From Actinobacteria bacterium UBA4426 (GTDB lineage: Bacteria > Actinomycetota > Actinomycetes > S36-B12), in contig DGQA01000038.1 of assembly GCA_002390705.1 (NCBI GenBank), positions 1 to 64,000 of the forward strand: DNA of 64,000 bases. The letters are read 5' to 3'. Positions 17,279-29,871 of the stretch are shown in pieces. The notes beneath the pieces are model-generated. The model made no database searches. It was given only the letters and a program-made list of their open reading frames with translations, and was not told the DNA's origin. The translations under genes and the position numbers were made by a program. The first letter of the stretch is position 1. Every line of letters starts with the position of its first letter.

Positions 17279-18271
17279 CTAAGCACCGCGCAAAGTCTCT
17301 GATGGAAGTTGCCCGTAACGATCTGCGTAGTAGTGGGAAAAGCGACCTAGGTGGGTGAAACCCCAACCCCCGGCGATTTCAGAGACCGTACGATCACCGT
17401 TTTCGGATTGGCTCAACTCCTCATGGGCTCCGCGGAGCCTGACTTCGCGCAAATACTGAGTGGGCGAGAGTCCCACGTAGGAACGAAACCCTTCTTGCAA
17501 GCTTCGGACGCTGACCCCCGCATGCGCAGCCATCTCGCTAATGGTCAGATTGTCATAGGTTTTCTCCTCACACAATGACATGGCTCTTCGCACGGAGCGA
17601 GGCGCGGCCGGCTCTGCGGCATTCGTCAGGCTCGCCGAATAGTTATGTGGTTGAGCTGTGAGTAGACCGGTAATACATGCCGACTCTATTTCTGCTTGAA
17701 CGCTTTCATGAAGCCCGGGAACATCACTGTCAAAATTTTGAACTAAGACATCGACGATCTGGCGCCACGATCTAATGCCCGGGCTATCCATCCGCATAGC
17801 AAGATCGAATCGGATTGGCACCGAGAGGCTCCTGCCCATGAGCTCTTCGAGGCGAGTTTCCACACTGTGCCGTGAAAGATGAATAAGCAAGTGTGGCGAT
17901 TGTGCCTGCCAGGTCATGTCAAGGTGCTCGGTAGGAGAAGGAATCGAAGCGACCTGGGTACTTGACTCAATATTTTGAGAGCCGCAGGTCACTCGTCCTC
18001 CGCCAGAAAGTGGAATCTGGACGAGGAAAAAGGAATTGAGCTCCCCTGGGGTTATGTTGACTTCGGCGCCGTAATCCAGGTAGTTCAGTGACACATCCGT
18101 GAGTTTTACCGAATTATGAACAGTGTCCACTTCCCCTGATGCGGCTGCAGTAGTCAGTCGATGCGGACAAAACACACGAGCGACTTGATCTCTGGCATCG
18201 TCTAAATCGTGGGTCCGAAATAGTGTGTGCTCACTGAGCAATTCCTTCACTACCATGTCACCAGTTTTCAT
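17279..18271 (-). CDS. AraC-family transcriptional regulator
   Basis: About 330 residues. The C-terminal 100 residues contain the two AraC helix-turn-helix motifs: LTISEMAAHAGVSVRSLQEGF, with YVGLSPTQYLREVRL, and VSEIAGGWGFTHLGRFSHYY ending near the RYGQLPSETLR tail. The N-terminal half looks like the AraC-binding-like (cupin_6) domain of catabolic activators (LNYLDYGAEVNI..., FLVQIPLSGGG). Start at 18271 (MKTGDM) chosen over 18358 because the extra 29 residues are basic and low in family character and would overlap the divergent promoter. Divergent from the SDR gene, so it is the likely regulator of the SDR and perhaps of the monooxygenase/cox block. Confidence 0.88.
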   Translation of the reverse strand: MKTGDMVVKELLSEHTLFRTHDLDDARDQVARVFCPHRLTTAAASGEVDTVHNSVKLTDVSLNYLDYGAEVNITPGELNSFFLVQIPLSGGGRVTCGSQNIESSTQVASIPSPTEHLDMTWQAQSPHLLIHLSRHSVETRLEELMGRSLSVPIRFDLAMRMDSPGIRSWRQIVDVLVQNFDSDVPGLHESVQAEIESACITGLLTAQPHNYSASLTNAAEPAAPRSVRRAMSLCEEKTYDNLTISEMAAHAGVSVRSLQEGFRSYVGLSPTQYLREVRLRGAHEELSQSENGDRTVSEIAGGWGFTHLGRFSHYYADRYGQLPSETLRGA

Positions 18272-18277
18272 CAGTTT

Positions 18278-18298
18278 ACCCAAATACGCACCCAAATA
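18278..18298. promoter_or_regulatory. Direct repeat ACCCAAATA x2, period 12, next to the AraC gene start
   Basis: ACCCAAATA occurs at 18278-18286 and 18290-18298, in the intergenic region between the AraC regulator and the SDR gene. AraC proteins generally bind direct repeats, so this may be an autoregulatory half-site pair. The repeat is seen; its function is inference. Confidence 0.35.
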
Positions 18299-18342
18299 GC
18301 GATATTTCTTGCGTTTTCTGGATATTGGCCTCTGTGAATGGC

Positions 18343-18371
18343 TTGGCAAGTGGATCAACTCGCTCTACTAT
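18343..18371 (+). promoter_or_regulatory. Sigma70-type promoter of the SDR gene
   Basis: TTGGCA (-35, 18343-18348), a 17-base spacer and TACTAT (-10, 18366-18371). The predicted transcript starts near 18378, leaving a leader of about 60 bases before the ATG at 18438. Confidence 0.5.
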
Positions 18372-18437
18372 CCACCACACCATGATCCTCAAATGAGATT
18401 GAATTCAGTTCATGTCCCCAGACGAAAGGAATCCACG

Positions 18438-19238
18438 ATGACAACGAACGCTGATCCGCTCACAGGCAAAGTTGCAATTCTCACCGGGGCGGCCACAATT
18501 TTTGGAATCGCCGTCGCCCAAGAATTGGTCGACCAAGGTGCACACATTTATTTAGTCGATATCAACCGCGCCGGGCTAGCAGAGGCCCTCAACCAATGCG
18601 GTGCAGCCGCTTCAGGACTATGCACCGATATCACCAGCGACACAGGAATCTCCGAAATTGTCAGTCAAACTACCGCAACGTGGGGTGGGATTGACCTGCT
18701 GATCAACCTGGCTTGCTCCTATGAGGACTCCGGAGCTGATAGCACGCGCGAGGAATGGATGAATACTTTCAATGTGAATGTTGCCAGTGCTGCAATGCTT
18801 GCTCAGGCCGTGCGTCCACACATGGTTAAGCGTGGCGGTGGTTCAATTGTTAATCTCACTTCCATTAGTTCCAAGGTTGCACAGATCGGGCGATGGACGT
18901 ATCCGGTGTCCAAGGCCGCCATGGTCCAACTCACTCGAAACATGGCCATGGATTTCGCACCGGATCACATCAGGGTGAATTCTGTCTCCCCTGGATGGAC
19001 CTGGTCGGCCATCATGGATTCGCTCTCCGGTGGTAACCGACAGAAAACTGATGCTGTTGCCGCACCATTTCACCTCACCCAACGAGTCGGCGACCCACGG
19101 GAGGTGGCCCGAGTGATTGCTTTTCTTTGCAGCGACGCTTCTTCTGTTGTCACCGGGGCGGACTGGGCCGCCGACGGTGGTTACAGCGCGATGGGCCCCG
19201 AACAGGCGACCCCGGCGATTCCACTTCTCATGGAGTAG
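18438..19238 (+). CDS. Short-chain dehydrogenase/reductase
   Basis: A 266-residue classical SDR that would oxidise or reduce an alcohol/carbonyl with NAD(P). The ATG at 18438 follows AAAGGA by eight bases. Seen: nucleotide-binding TGAATIFGIAVA near residue 17, catalytic Ser in LTSISSKVAQ and YPVSK (Tyr and Lys) near 153-157, and the C-terminal GADWAADGGYSAMG. The usual NNAG structural motif reads NLAC here, which is unusual. Substrate unknown. It is divergent from the AraC gene and convergent, three bases apart, with the flavin monooxygenase. Confidence 0.9.
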   Translation: MTTNADPLTGKVAILTGAATIFGIAVAQELVDQGAHIYLVDINRAGLAEALNQCGAAASGLCTDITSDTGISEIVSQTTATWGGIDLLINLACSYEDSGADSTREEWMNTFNVNVASAAMLAQAVRPHMVKRGGGSIVNLTSISSKVAQIGRWTYPVSKAAMVQLTRNMAMDFAPDHIRVNSVSPGWTWSAIMDSLSGGNRQKTDAVAAPFHLTQRVGDPREVARVIAFLCSDASSVVTGADWAADGGYSAMGPEQATPAIPLLME

Positions 19239-19241
19239 CGG

Positions 19242-20750
19242 CTACCCACTTTTCACAGCGCCGACTTGCTCATCTCGGCGCTTGATTAGCTTACCCTCTA
19301 TGCGGGCATAATTTCTCGGATCAATTGGCAATAACCATTCTTGAAAGCGCTTAAAGCCACTGATATTCTCATCCAGGTCTGCAAGCAATTCATCGACATT
19401 GTGAACTGAAAACGGGATAATGTTAGTGCCACGAGCGTGTTTTCCCTCTGTACGTTCTTCCATCCACTCCAGTCTTTTGTCAGTGAAGGCGATCTGTTCA
19501 GAATCACTGGGTAAGTCCAGCATCCCTGACATATGCGCTGCGATCCACCAAGCTCCCACCTCAGCATTTAGTTGACTAAAGAATGATGAGTTGTAACCAT
19601 TGAACGCCAAACGTGGTACACCAATCGGCAATATTTGTCGGTAGAGCCTAAAATTATCCTTAGAGTCGGTAACTCTGTCCATCAATTCTGGAGAAAAAAA
19701 CGGAACCCTCTGATAAAAACCTGTTCCACAAATAATTGCCTCGACCGGGATCTGTTTTCCATTGCCAAGTGTCGCCATTCCAGGGTCAAGCCTAGTTATT
19801 TCAGTATCACGTTCAATAACTAACTTCCCTTCTTGGACATATGAGAAGAAATTGTCAGAAGCTAAACTCACGGTACTGCGAACAATGGTGTCCAGACCCG
19901 TATGTGGATTGAGATCAACGTCATCTAACTTAAATTGGGAAGTCACAACCGATTGCACACTGCCCAGCATTCCTGCACTCACAGCTTTTCCTTTGCCGTG
20001 CAAGAATTTTTCAAATCCCTTCAACTCAACATAGGGAAACAAAGCTTCGCCCATGCGAGTGAGGAGCAGCATCTTGTAATTGAGCACGTTCTTGAATTTC
20101 TTGGGGATCTTCCAAATAATTTTCCGGGCAACCACGGTGGTGGATTTACTCGTCCCTACCGTTGCGGCCGCCACGTCACAGGCGGACTTTCCAAATCCGA
20201 CCACGAGGACGTCTTTACCAACGACTTCGTCGACACTATGGAAGTCACACGCGTGCTCGATTGTGCCGCCCGCGTCGAGGAACGCTTGCTCTCCGTCAAA
20301 TTTCGGCACAAAAGGGTCAGAGAAGATTCCATTTGCAACGACCAAAAAATCGAATTTTTCTTCATGATTTCCTAGAGAATCACTCGTTTTTACGCTCCAC
20401 GATTGCGTGGCTTCATCAAATGTGGTCGAGTCCACCATCGTATTGAGTGCGATCGCTCCACCGAGTCCAAAATGATCCACGTAGGCGGCCATATATTTTT
20501 GTACTTGCTCACCGGAAGGCCATTCAGGGTAATCTTTTGGGTAGGGGAAATCTGATAGCGCATAGGTGCTTCGTACATTTTGAGTCGTGAGCCCCGGATA
20601 ACGCCGTGAGCTCGACCACACTCCACCTACTTCAGAGTCCTTTTCAAACACCGTAACCGACCAACCAAAGTCCTTAAAGACTTTGGCGCTCACTAGTCCA
20701 GCAAAGCCTGCTCCGACAATGGCAATATTCGCTACTTGGGGCTGATCCAT
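19242..20750 (-). CDS. Flavin-containing monooxygenase-like FAD/NAD(P) oxidoreductase
   Basis: A 502-residue class B flavoprotein monooxygenase relative. FAD fingerprint GAGFAGLVSA near residue 13, with EKDSEVGGVW; NADPH fingerprint VVGFGKSACDVA near 190; late ICGTGF near 340. The FMO signature FxGxxxHxxxF is present except that the first Phe is Ala (GGTIEHACDF, near 170), so it is nearer FMOs than Baeyer-Villiger enzymes, which keep a Trp-Pro after the motif. The ATG follows GAGGAG. It is divergent from coxSLM across a 215-base region holding a palindromic operator candidate, and could act on the same substrate pathway (inference). Confidence 0.85.
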   Translation of the reverse strand: MDQPQVANIAIVGAGFAGLVSAKVFKDFGWSVTVFEKDSEVGGVWSSSRRYPGLTTQNVRSTYALSDFPYPKDYPEWPSGEQVQKYMAAYVDHFGLGGAIALNTMVDSTTFDEATQSWSVKTSDSLGNHEEKFDFLVVANGIFSDPFVPKFDGEQAFLDAGGTIEHACDFHSVDEVVGKDVLVVGFGKSACDVAAATVGTSKSTTVVARKIIWKIPKKFKNVLNYKMLLLTRMGEALFPYVELKGFEKFLHGKGKAVSAGMLGSVQSVVTSQFKLDDVDLNPHTGLDTIVRSTVSLASDNFFSYVQEGKLVIERDTEITRLDPGMATLGNGKQIPVEAIICGTGFYQRVPFFSPELMDRVTDSKDNFRLYRQILPIGVPRLAFNGYNSSFFSQLNAEVGAWWIAAHMSGMLDLPSDSEQIAFTDKRLEWMEERTEGKHARGTNIIPFSVHNVDELLADLDENISGFKRFQEWLLPIDPRNYARIEGKLIKRRDEQVGAVKSG

Positions 20751-20859
20751 CCCGCATCTCCTCTTGTTGAAGATTGCCTAGACTAGAGCCCGCACGGTAA
20801 CGCTCCTAGCCACTGCGCGCGGTTCCTATCCCTTACGCGCAACTAAATCAGCGGCCCCA

Positions 20860-20878
20860 CCAATTTGTCACAAATCGG
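20860..20878. promoter_or_regulatory. Palindromic operator candidate between the monooxygenase and coxS
   Basis: CCaATTTGTcACAAATcGG is an inverted repeat of two 9-base arms around one central base, with a single mismatched arm pair. It lies 88 bases before coxS and 110 before the monooxygenase start, a position that could control both divergent genes. The binding protein is unknown. Confidence 0.45.
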
Positions 20879-20965
20879 TCGAATGGATGTATTTTTGGAA
20901 TTTCGCCACATAACTGTGATCTTCGTCATACAGTTTCGTCACCAGCAACCGTGAAAAGGGGCCCC

Positions 20966-21442
20966 ATGCAGCACATAAAGGTGACCGTCGACGGCACCAC
21001 TTATCAAAAGGAAGTAGAACCTCGAACCCTCCTTGTGCATTTTTTGCGCGAGGATTTAGGTCGTGTCGGCACCGTAGTCGGTTGCGACACCTCGAACTGT
21101 GGCGCATGCACCGTCCTCGTTGACGGAGTAAGCCTGAAGTCATGCAGTATGTTGGCGGTTCAAGCCGACGGCAGTGAGATCACCACAATTCAAGGGGTCT
21201 CCGATGGAAATGACTGGCACCCAGTTCAATCTGCATTCAAGGAGTGCCACGGATTGCAGTGCGGCTACTGCACGCCGGGCATGGTGATCAGTTCCATTGA
21301 CTTGCTCAATGAGAACCCCAATCCAACTGAGGCAGAAATTCGCGAGGGCCTGGAAGGCAATCTTTGCCGCTGCACTGGCTACCACAACATTGTCAAAAGT
21401 GTTCAACGTGCGGCCGAACTCATGGAAGGAGCTAAGTCATGA
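20966..21442 (+). CDS. coxS: Molybdenum hydroxylase small [2Fe-2S] subunit (CoxS-like)
   Basis: 158 residues from ATG 20966, which follows AAAAGGGG; an upstream GTG lies within that ribosome site. It carries electrons from the Mo centre to FAD. The plant-type ferredoxin cluster is bound by the Cys of [16 protein letters not shown] with a later Cys (LKSCSM), and the second cluster by [13 protein letters not shown] and CRCTGYHN near the C-terminus. First gene of an S-L-M operon; its end overlaps coxL by four bases. Confidence 0.94.
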   Translation: MQHIKVTVDGTTYQKEVEPRTLLVHFLREDLGRVGTVVGCDTSNCGACTVLVDGVSLKSCSMLAVQADGSEITTIQGVSDGNDWHPVQSAFKECHGLQCGYCTPGMVISSIDLLNENPNPTEAEIREGLEGNLCRCTGYHNIVKSVQRAAELMEGAKS

Positions 21443-23805
21443 CTGATGTAGTAGATGCAGGAACGGCACTCGGGCGTCCCATTAAGCGCAAGGAGGATGC
21501 ACGGTTACTTCACGGGCAAACAAACTGGACAGACAATATTCAACTCCCCGGAACCGTCCACATGGCGATATTGCGCAGTCCACTTGCACACGCAAAAATT
21601 ACCCACCTTGACGTCAGTGGTGCACTGGCAATGCCTAATGTGGTTGCGGCCTTTGGCGCGGCTGAGCTCGGGGAACTAAATAGCTCGGTTCCCTGCGTCT
21701 GGCCGGTGACCGACGACATGGTTGCTCCGGACTTTCCCGCTCTTGCCAAAGACACGGTCCATCATGTGGGTGATTGCGTTGCGGTTGTTTTAGCCACAGA
21801 CGCAGTCAGCGCGGCTGACGCACTCGAAGCAATGTCCGTTGACTACGAACCGCTACAGGCCGTTGTGAATATGGAAAGTGCAATCAGCCCTGGATCAACA
21901 CTCGTCCACGAGGACAAGGGCACCAACACCTGCTACGTCTACAACCTCGGTGGTGGTTATGACGAGAAAGTGAAAGAAGCAGATGTTGTTATCAAACGTC
22001 GGTTCATTAATCAACGTCTCATCCCTGCGTTCATGGAGCCCCGCAGCGTTGTTGCTGCCCCAATGGGCATGTCCGACGAAATCACCATGTGGACTTCGAC
22101 CCAGATCCCGCATATTTTGCGTCTACTCATTGCACTGGTAACTGGAATTCCCGAAAATAATCTGCGCGTCATCGCACCCGATGTCGGCGGTGGATTTGGG
22201 GGAAAGTTACAGATCTACCGTGAGGAAATTCTGGTTGCCCAATTAGCTCGTAAATTGGGACGCCCGGTGAAATGGACCGAAACCCGCAGCGAAGACATGG
22301 TGGCGACCCATCATGGGCGCGATCAAATTCAAGACATTGAGATCGCTGCGAAGTCCGACGGGACATTGGTTGGGCTAAAAGTTGACTTGAAGGCCAACAT
22401 GGGCGCTTACCTGCAAATCATTACTCCAGGAATTCCTCTTCTGGGCATGTTTATGTATCCGGGTATTTACAAAATGGATGCCTACGACTTCCAGTGCACG
22501 GGTGTATTCACCAACACGACGCCAACTGATGCATACCGCGGTGCTGGCCGACCTGAATCGACCTATGCAATCGAACGGATCATGGACGAACTCGCCGCAG
22601 AGCTTGGCATGGAACCCATGGAACTTCGTCGTAAAAACTGGATTAAGCACGAAGAGTTCCCCTACACAACAATTGCCGGACTTACCTATGACACGGGTAA
22701 CTACGAGCTGGCAACAGCACGCGCGCTGGAACTGTTTGATTACGAGGGTTTGCGCGCTGAGCAAAAGAGTCGCCGAGATTCCGGTGATCGAGTTCAGTTG
22801 GGAATAGGGATCTCGACCTTCACTGAAATGTGTGGCTTGGCTCCATCGCGCACGCTTGGCGCATTGAAATATGTCGCCGGTGGTTGGGAACACTGCACAG
22901 TTCGGGTCCTGCCAACCGGCAAGGTAGAAGTCATCACCGGAACCTCCCCACACGGTCAAGGCCATGAAACCGCGTGGAGTCAGATCGCCTCAAGTATTCT
23001 GGGTGTTCCGGTTGAGGACATTGAGGTTGTGCACAGTGATACGGGCCGTGCGCCCTACGGCATGGACACCTACGGTTCGCGATCCCTCGCAGTGGGAGGA
23101 CAGGCAATTAAGGAGGCTAGCGAGCGGCTGGTCGAGAAAGCCAGGGTGATCGCAGCACACCAAATTGAATGCAGCCCAGAGGACCTCGAGTACGTCGACG
23201 GGGTATTCCAAGTCAAAGGCGACCCCGAAAAATCTCAGCCACTTGGTGCCGTCGCGTTCGAGGCCTTCACCGCACACAACTTGCCTGACGGTGTCGAACC
23301 CACTCTCTCCGCCGAGGCGACAATCGACCCGCAGGACTTTTCTTACCCGCATGGAACCCACCTTGCCGCTATGGAAGTGGACACCGAGACGGGCAAGGTG
23401 ACCGTGCGCAAGTACGTCTGCGTCGACGACGTTGGTGTTCAAGTGAACCCAATGATTGTTGAAGGTCAAGTACACGGTGGCGTTGCCCAGGGGATTGCGC
23501 AAGCACTCTATGAAGGCGCAAACTATGACGAGGATGGACAGCCACAAAATGCAAATCTGTCCACCTATCTGATTCCCAGCGCGCCAGATCTGCCATCTTT
23601 CATCACTGACACCACCTGCACCCCTTCAACGACTAATCCATTGGGGACTAAGGGTGTTGGTGAGGCCGGTGCGATTGCATCAACACCAGCGATCATCAAC
23701 GGGATCGTTGATGCGATCCGGCACCTTGGCGTCAACGACGTCCTGATGCCGGCAACGCCCATGACTGTCTGGAAAACAATTCAAGCTGCCCAAGGAGGCA
23801 AATAA
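21439..23805 (+). CDS. coxL: Molybdopterin large subunit, form II CO dehydrogenase-like (CoxL)
   Basis: A 788-residue catalytic subunit of the xanthine oxidase family that binds Mo-pterin cytosine dinucleotide. The active-site loop near residue 365 reads AYRGAGR, the form II signature, not the AYRCSFR of true form I CO dehydrogenase. Conserved APDVGGGFGGK near 250, GQGHETAWSQIAS near 505 and the catalytic Glu in GVGEAGAIAS near 740 are present. Form II enzymes are known from many aerobes, but CO as substrate is doubtful; aldehydes or N-heterocycles are alternatives. Gene order S-L-M also fits form II (form I is M-S-L). No cox maturation genes lie nearby. Confidence 0.93.
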   Translation: MTDVVDAGTALGRPIKRKEDARLLHGQTNWTDNIQLPGTVHMAILRSPLAHAKITHLDVSGALAMPNVVAAFGAAELGELNSSVPCVWPVTDDMVAPDFPALAKDTVHHVGDCVAVVLATDAVSAADALEAMSVDYEPLQAVVNMESAISPGSTLVHEDKGTNTCYVYNLGGGYDEKVKEADVVIKRRFINQRLIPAFMEPRSVVAAPMGMSDEITMWTSTQIPHILRLLIALVTGIPENNLRVIAPDVGGGFGGKLQIYREEILVAQLARKLGRPVKWTETRSEDMVATHHGRDQIQDIEIAAKSDGTLVGLKVDLKANMGAYLQIITPGIPLLGMFMYPGIYKMDAYDFQCTGVFTNTTPTDAYRGAGRPESTYAIERIMDELAAELGMEPMELRRKNWIKHEEFPYTTIAGLTYDTGNYELATARALELFDYEGLRAEQKSRRDSGDRVQLGIGISTFTEMCGLAPSRTLGALKYVAGGWEHCTVRVLPTGKVEVITGTSPHGQGHETAWSQIASSILGVPVEDIEVVHSDTGRAPYGMDTYGSRSLAVGGQAIKEASERLVEKARVIAAHQIECSPEDLEYVDGVFQVKGDPEKSQPLGAVAFEAFTAHNLPDGVEPTLSAEATIDPQDFSYPHGTHLAAMEVDTETGKVTVRKYVCVDDVGVQVNPMIVEGQVHGGVAQGIAQALYEGANYDEDGQPQNANLSTYLIPSAPDLPSFITDTTCTPSTTNPLGTKGVGEAGAIASTPAIINGIVDAIRHLGVNDVLMPATPMTVWKTIQAAQGGK

Positions 23806-24659
23806 TGATTCCGGTCGCTTTTGATTACAAGAAGGCTAGTTCGGTGGAAGACGCTCTTGCAGCTCTGGCAGAGGGTGGCGAAGATGCCAAGCTCATGGGT
23901 GGCGGACAATCACTGGTCCCAGTGCTTCGGCTTCGTCTAAACGCTCCGTCAGTTGTCGTCGATTGTTCCAGCATCCCTGAGCTCAAGGGGATCAAGGATG
24001 AGGGCGGCAAGATCGTGATCGGCGCCGGAACCACTCACCACGCGGTCATGAACGATCCAGCGGTGAAGTCCAGTCTCAAAGTTCTCGCTGATGCGACAGC
24101 GAGTGTCGCTGACCCGCAGATCCGCCACCGCGGAACCCTCGGTGGCGCTCTCGCACACAGTGACCCACGTGCAGATCAGCCACCTGTTGCGCTGGCCCTA
24201 GATGCCGAGTTCACCATTGCCGGCGCAACTGGTCAACGATGCGTCGCCGCCGCCGATTTTTTCCAAGGACCGTTTGAAACTGCAGTTGGTCCCGATGAAA
24301 TTCTGGTGAGCATCGCGTTTCCCAAGCTTGATGGTTGGGGCGGCCACTACGAAAAATTTAACCGCGCTGCCCAAGCCTGGAGCATCATCGGTGTTGCCGC
24401 GGCCGTCCGAATGGAAGGTGGAAAAATCGCAGAAGCCCGTATTGGCTTAACCAATGTTGGTGGGACACCCCACCGGGCCAGCGCTGTTGAGCAAGCACTT
24501 GTTGGTGCAAGTTCGATCGCTGAGGTCGAAGCAGCCTCAATGTACGCATCGGACAATCTTTCACCATTTGCTGACGAGGATGCTGACGTTGACTATCGCT
24601 TGCACTTGGCACGCGTACTGACAGCACGATCGGTCGCGAAGGCAGCCGGGATTTCCTAG
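23805..24659 (+). CDS. coxM: Molybdenum hydroxylase FAD-binding medium subunit (CoxM-like)
   Basis: 284 residues; transfers electrons from the iron-sulfur subunit to the acceptor. FAD contacts are in LMGGGQSLVPVLRLRL near residue 30, IGAGTTHHAVM near 66, and HRGTLGGALAHSDPRAD near 107 (the TxGG motif). C-terminal CO_deh_flav_C domain follows (FNRAAQAWSIIGVAAAVRM). The start overlaps the coxL stop by one base. A strong terminator follows 15 bases downstream of the stop, closing the operon after three genes. Confidence 0.94.
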   Translation: MIPVAFDYKKASSVEDALAALAEGGEDAKLMGGGQSLVPVLRLRLNAPSVVVDCSSIPELKGIKDEGGKIVIGAGTTHHAVMNDPAVKSSLKVLADATASVADPQIRHRGTLGGALAHSDPRADQPPVALALDAEFTIAGATGQRCVAAADFFQGPFETAVGPDEILVSIAFPKLDGWGGHYEKFNRAAQAWSIIGVAAAVRMEGGKIAEARIGLTNVGGTPHRASAVEQALVGASSIAEVEAASMYASDNLSPFADEDADVDYRLHLARVLTARSVAKAAGIS

Positions 24660-24674
24660 ATTAATCAGTAATTG

Positions 24675-24710
24675 AATCGGCTGGTGCTCCTAGCGCCAGC
24701 CGATTTTTTT
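24675..24710 (+). terminator. Rho-independent terminator of coxSLM
   Basis: AATCGGCTGG (24675-24684) pairs perfectly with 24696-24705; three further pairs (one G-U) shrink the loop to TCCTA. A run of seven T follows. The stop codon of the convergent gabD2 gene lies in the loop, so one arm is also coding on the other strand. Confidence 0.85.
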
Positions 24711-26225
24711 CATTGCTCCCAAAAACGCGGTGAGTAGATTCCCCCACTTTTCATCACTTAAACCAAATGGCGGACCAAATCCCAATCCGTTTTGAGTCGC
24801 AATTGTTTGAGACTGCGTGTATTGCAAAATCCCTGCAATCGCGTGCCTGCGGCCAAGTCCTGACGCACCAAAACCACCCATTGGCGAACCAAGGGTTGAC
24901 CAAGCAGTCGCATAGCCTTCATTGACATTAACTGTCCCCGCGTGGAGTTCTTTGGCAATGGCGAGGGCGATCTTCTTGTCCTTGGAGATCACGCTTGCGT
25001 TGAGGCCGTACTCTGAATCATTTGCCAACCGAACCGCCTCGCTATCGGTGGCAAAAGCGCTGACCGCTACCACGGGGCCGAATATTTCTTCTCGGCACAG
25101 ACTCATCTGCTCAGTGACTCCGGTCAATATTGTGGGGGCGATCGTGGCATTACCTGCCAACTCACCGCCTGTGTGAATTTTGGCACCTTTTTCGCGGGCA
25201 TCAGAAATAAATGCCATGACCCGAGCCGCATGAACTGGGCTAATGAGCGGTCCAAAAGAACCTCCCCAACCCACGCTGTCCTGGTAGGTCATTGAGCGGG
25301 TTTTGCGCACGAACGATTCAAGGAATGCTTGCTCGATACTTTCGTGCACGTAAAGTCGTTCAATACTGACGCAGAGCTGACCTGTATTACCAAAACATGC
25401 CCGAGTGGCGATCTCAGCGGCTTTGTCAACATCGGAATCGGCACGGATGATCATGGCGTTCTTACCACCAAGTTCCAATGCAGCACCAATAAGTTGCTCA
25501 CCACATTGAGCAGCGACAATTCGACCCACTGTGGTCGAGCCAGTGAACATAAGAAAATTCACTTCACTGATCAGTGGTATACCCAGTGTTTCCCCGTCAC
25601 CGATCACAACACCAAATAGTCCCTCCGGCAATCCGGCACGGTACAGCAAATCGATTACGTAAAGAGCCGTGGCTGATGTCAGCGGGTCCGGCTTCAGCAC
25701 AACTGCATTACCCGCCAGTAGCGCCGGAATCGCATCACTCACCGCAAGGGTGAGTGGGTAATTCCATGGAGCAATAATCCCCACCACACCCACTGGAACA
25801 TGGCGCTCAATTGCACTAATCAACAAGGGAAAAGCTCCTGAGTGCTTACGGTTTTTCAGTGCCCTCAAGTGCCGGGCGTAGTAGCGAGCATTGAGCGTAA
25901 CGTCCAGCAGTTCCTCATTAGCATCGCGCCGAGCTTTCCCCGTCTCCCACTGAATCAAGTCCAAGAGTTCGTCTTTATGCGCGAGCACCAAGTCATGAAA
26001 GCGCAGGAACACTCTTGCGCGATTTCTCAAGCTGAGGCTCTCCCACGCCACTTGCGCCGCTTGTGCCGTGTGTACGGCAGTGGAAACATCACTCTCTCGA
26101 GATAGCGCTAGTGAATACAATGTGTCGCCATAGGGAGATGTGACGGTGATGCAATCACCGGATGTGTTAGTCGCTAACCGGTTCACCCGCGACCAGTAAT
26201 CCAGGTCTTCTATCACCCCGGCCAT
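24690..26225 (-). CDS. gabD2: Succinate-semialdehyde dehydrogenase-type aldehyde dehydrogenase
   Basis: A 511-residue ALDH most like actinobacterial GabD2, which oxidises succinic semialdehyde to succinate with NADP and so feeds the TCA cycle. Seen: IIAPWNYPLTLAVSDAIPAL near residue 145, the general base Glu in LELGGKNAM near 247, the catalytic Cys in FGNTGQLCVSIERLY near 280 and EEIFGPVVAV near 380. The start lies two bases after the guaB3 stop, so it is the third gene of guaB-guaB3-gabD2. Substrate specificity is by family resemblance only. The stop lies within the coxM terminator loop. Confidence 0.86.
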   Translation of the reverse strand: MAGVIEDLDYWSRVNRLATNTSGDCITVTSPYGDTLYSLALSRESDVSTAVHTAQAAQVAWESLSLRNRARVFLRFHDLVLAHKDELLDLIQWETGKARRDANEELLDVTLNARYYARHLRALKNRKHSGAFPLLISAIERHVPVGVVGIIAPWNYPLTLAVSDAIPALLAGNAVVLKPDPLTSATALYVIDLLYRAGLPEGLFGVVIGDGETLGIPLISEVNFLMFTGSTTVGRIVAAQCGEQLIGAALELGGKNAMIIRADSDVDKAAEIATRACFGNTGQLCVSIERLYVHESIEQAFLESFVRKTRSMTYQDSVGWGGSFGPLISPVHAARVMAFISDAREKGAKIHTGGELAGNATIAPTILTGVTEQMSLCREEIFGPVVAVSAFATDSEAVRLANDSEYGLNASVISKDKKIALAIAKELHAGTVNVNEGYATAWSTLGSPMGGFGASGLGRRHAIAGILQYTQSQTIATQNGLGFGPPFGLSDEKWGNLLTAFLGAMKKIGWR

Positions 26226-26227
26226 GA

Positions 26228-29833
<3,606 letters not shown>

Positions 29834-29841
29834 CGCCCATA

Positions 29842-29855
29842 TTGTGAGGCATCAC
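29842..29855. promoter_or_regulatory. Inverted repeat GTGA-N4-TCAC upstream of the MerR/B12 regulator
   Basis: TTGTGAGGCATCAC lies 9-22 bases upstream of the MerR/B12 start, where an autorepressor would block the promoter. It is related to a second site 29 bases away (29872-29887). Confidence 0.35.
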
Positions 29856-29871
29856 GGCCATCTGCGCATCT

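Noticed and set aside
19242..20750. Baeyer-Villiger monooxygenase
   Set aside because: The motif near residue 170 (GGTIEHACDF) lacks the Trp-Pro expected after the His in that family and is nearer to FMOs.
21439..23805. True (form I) aerobic CO dehydrogenase
   Set aside because: The active-site loop is AYRGAGR, lacking the Cys of AYRCSFR, and gene order is S-L-M.
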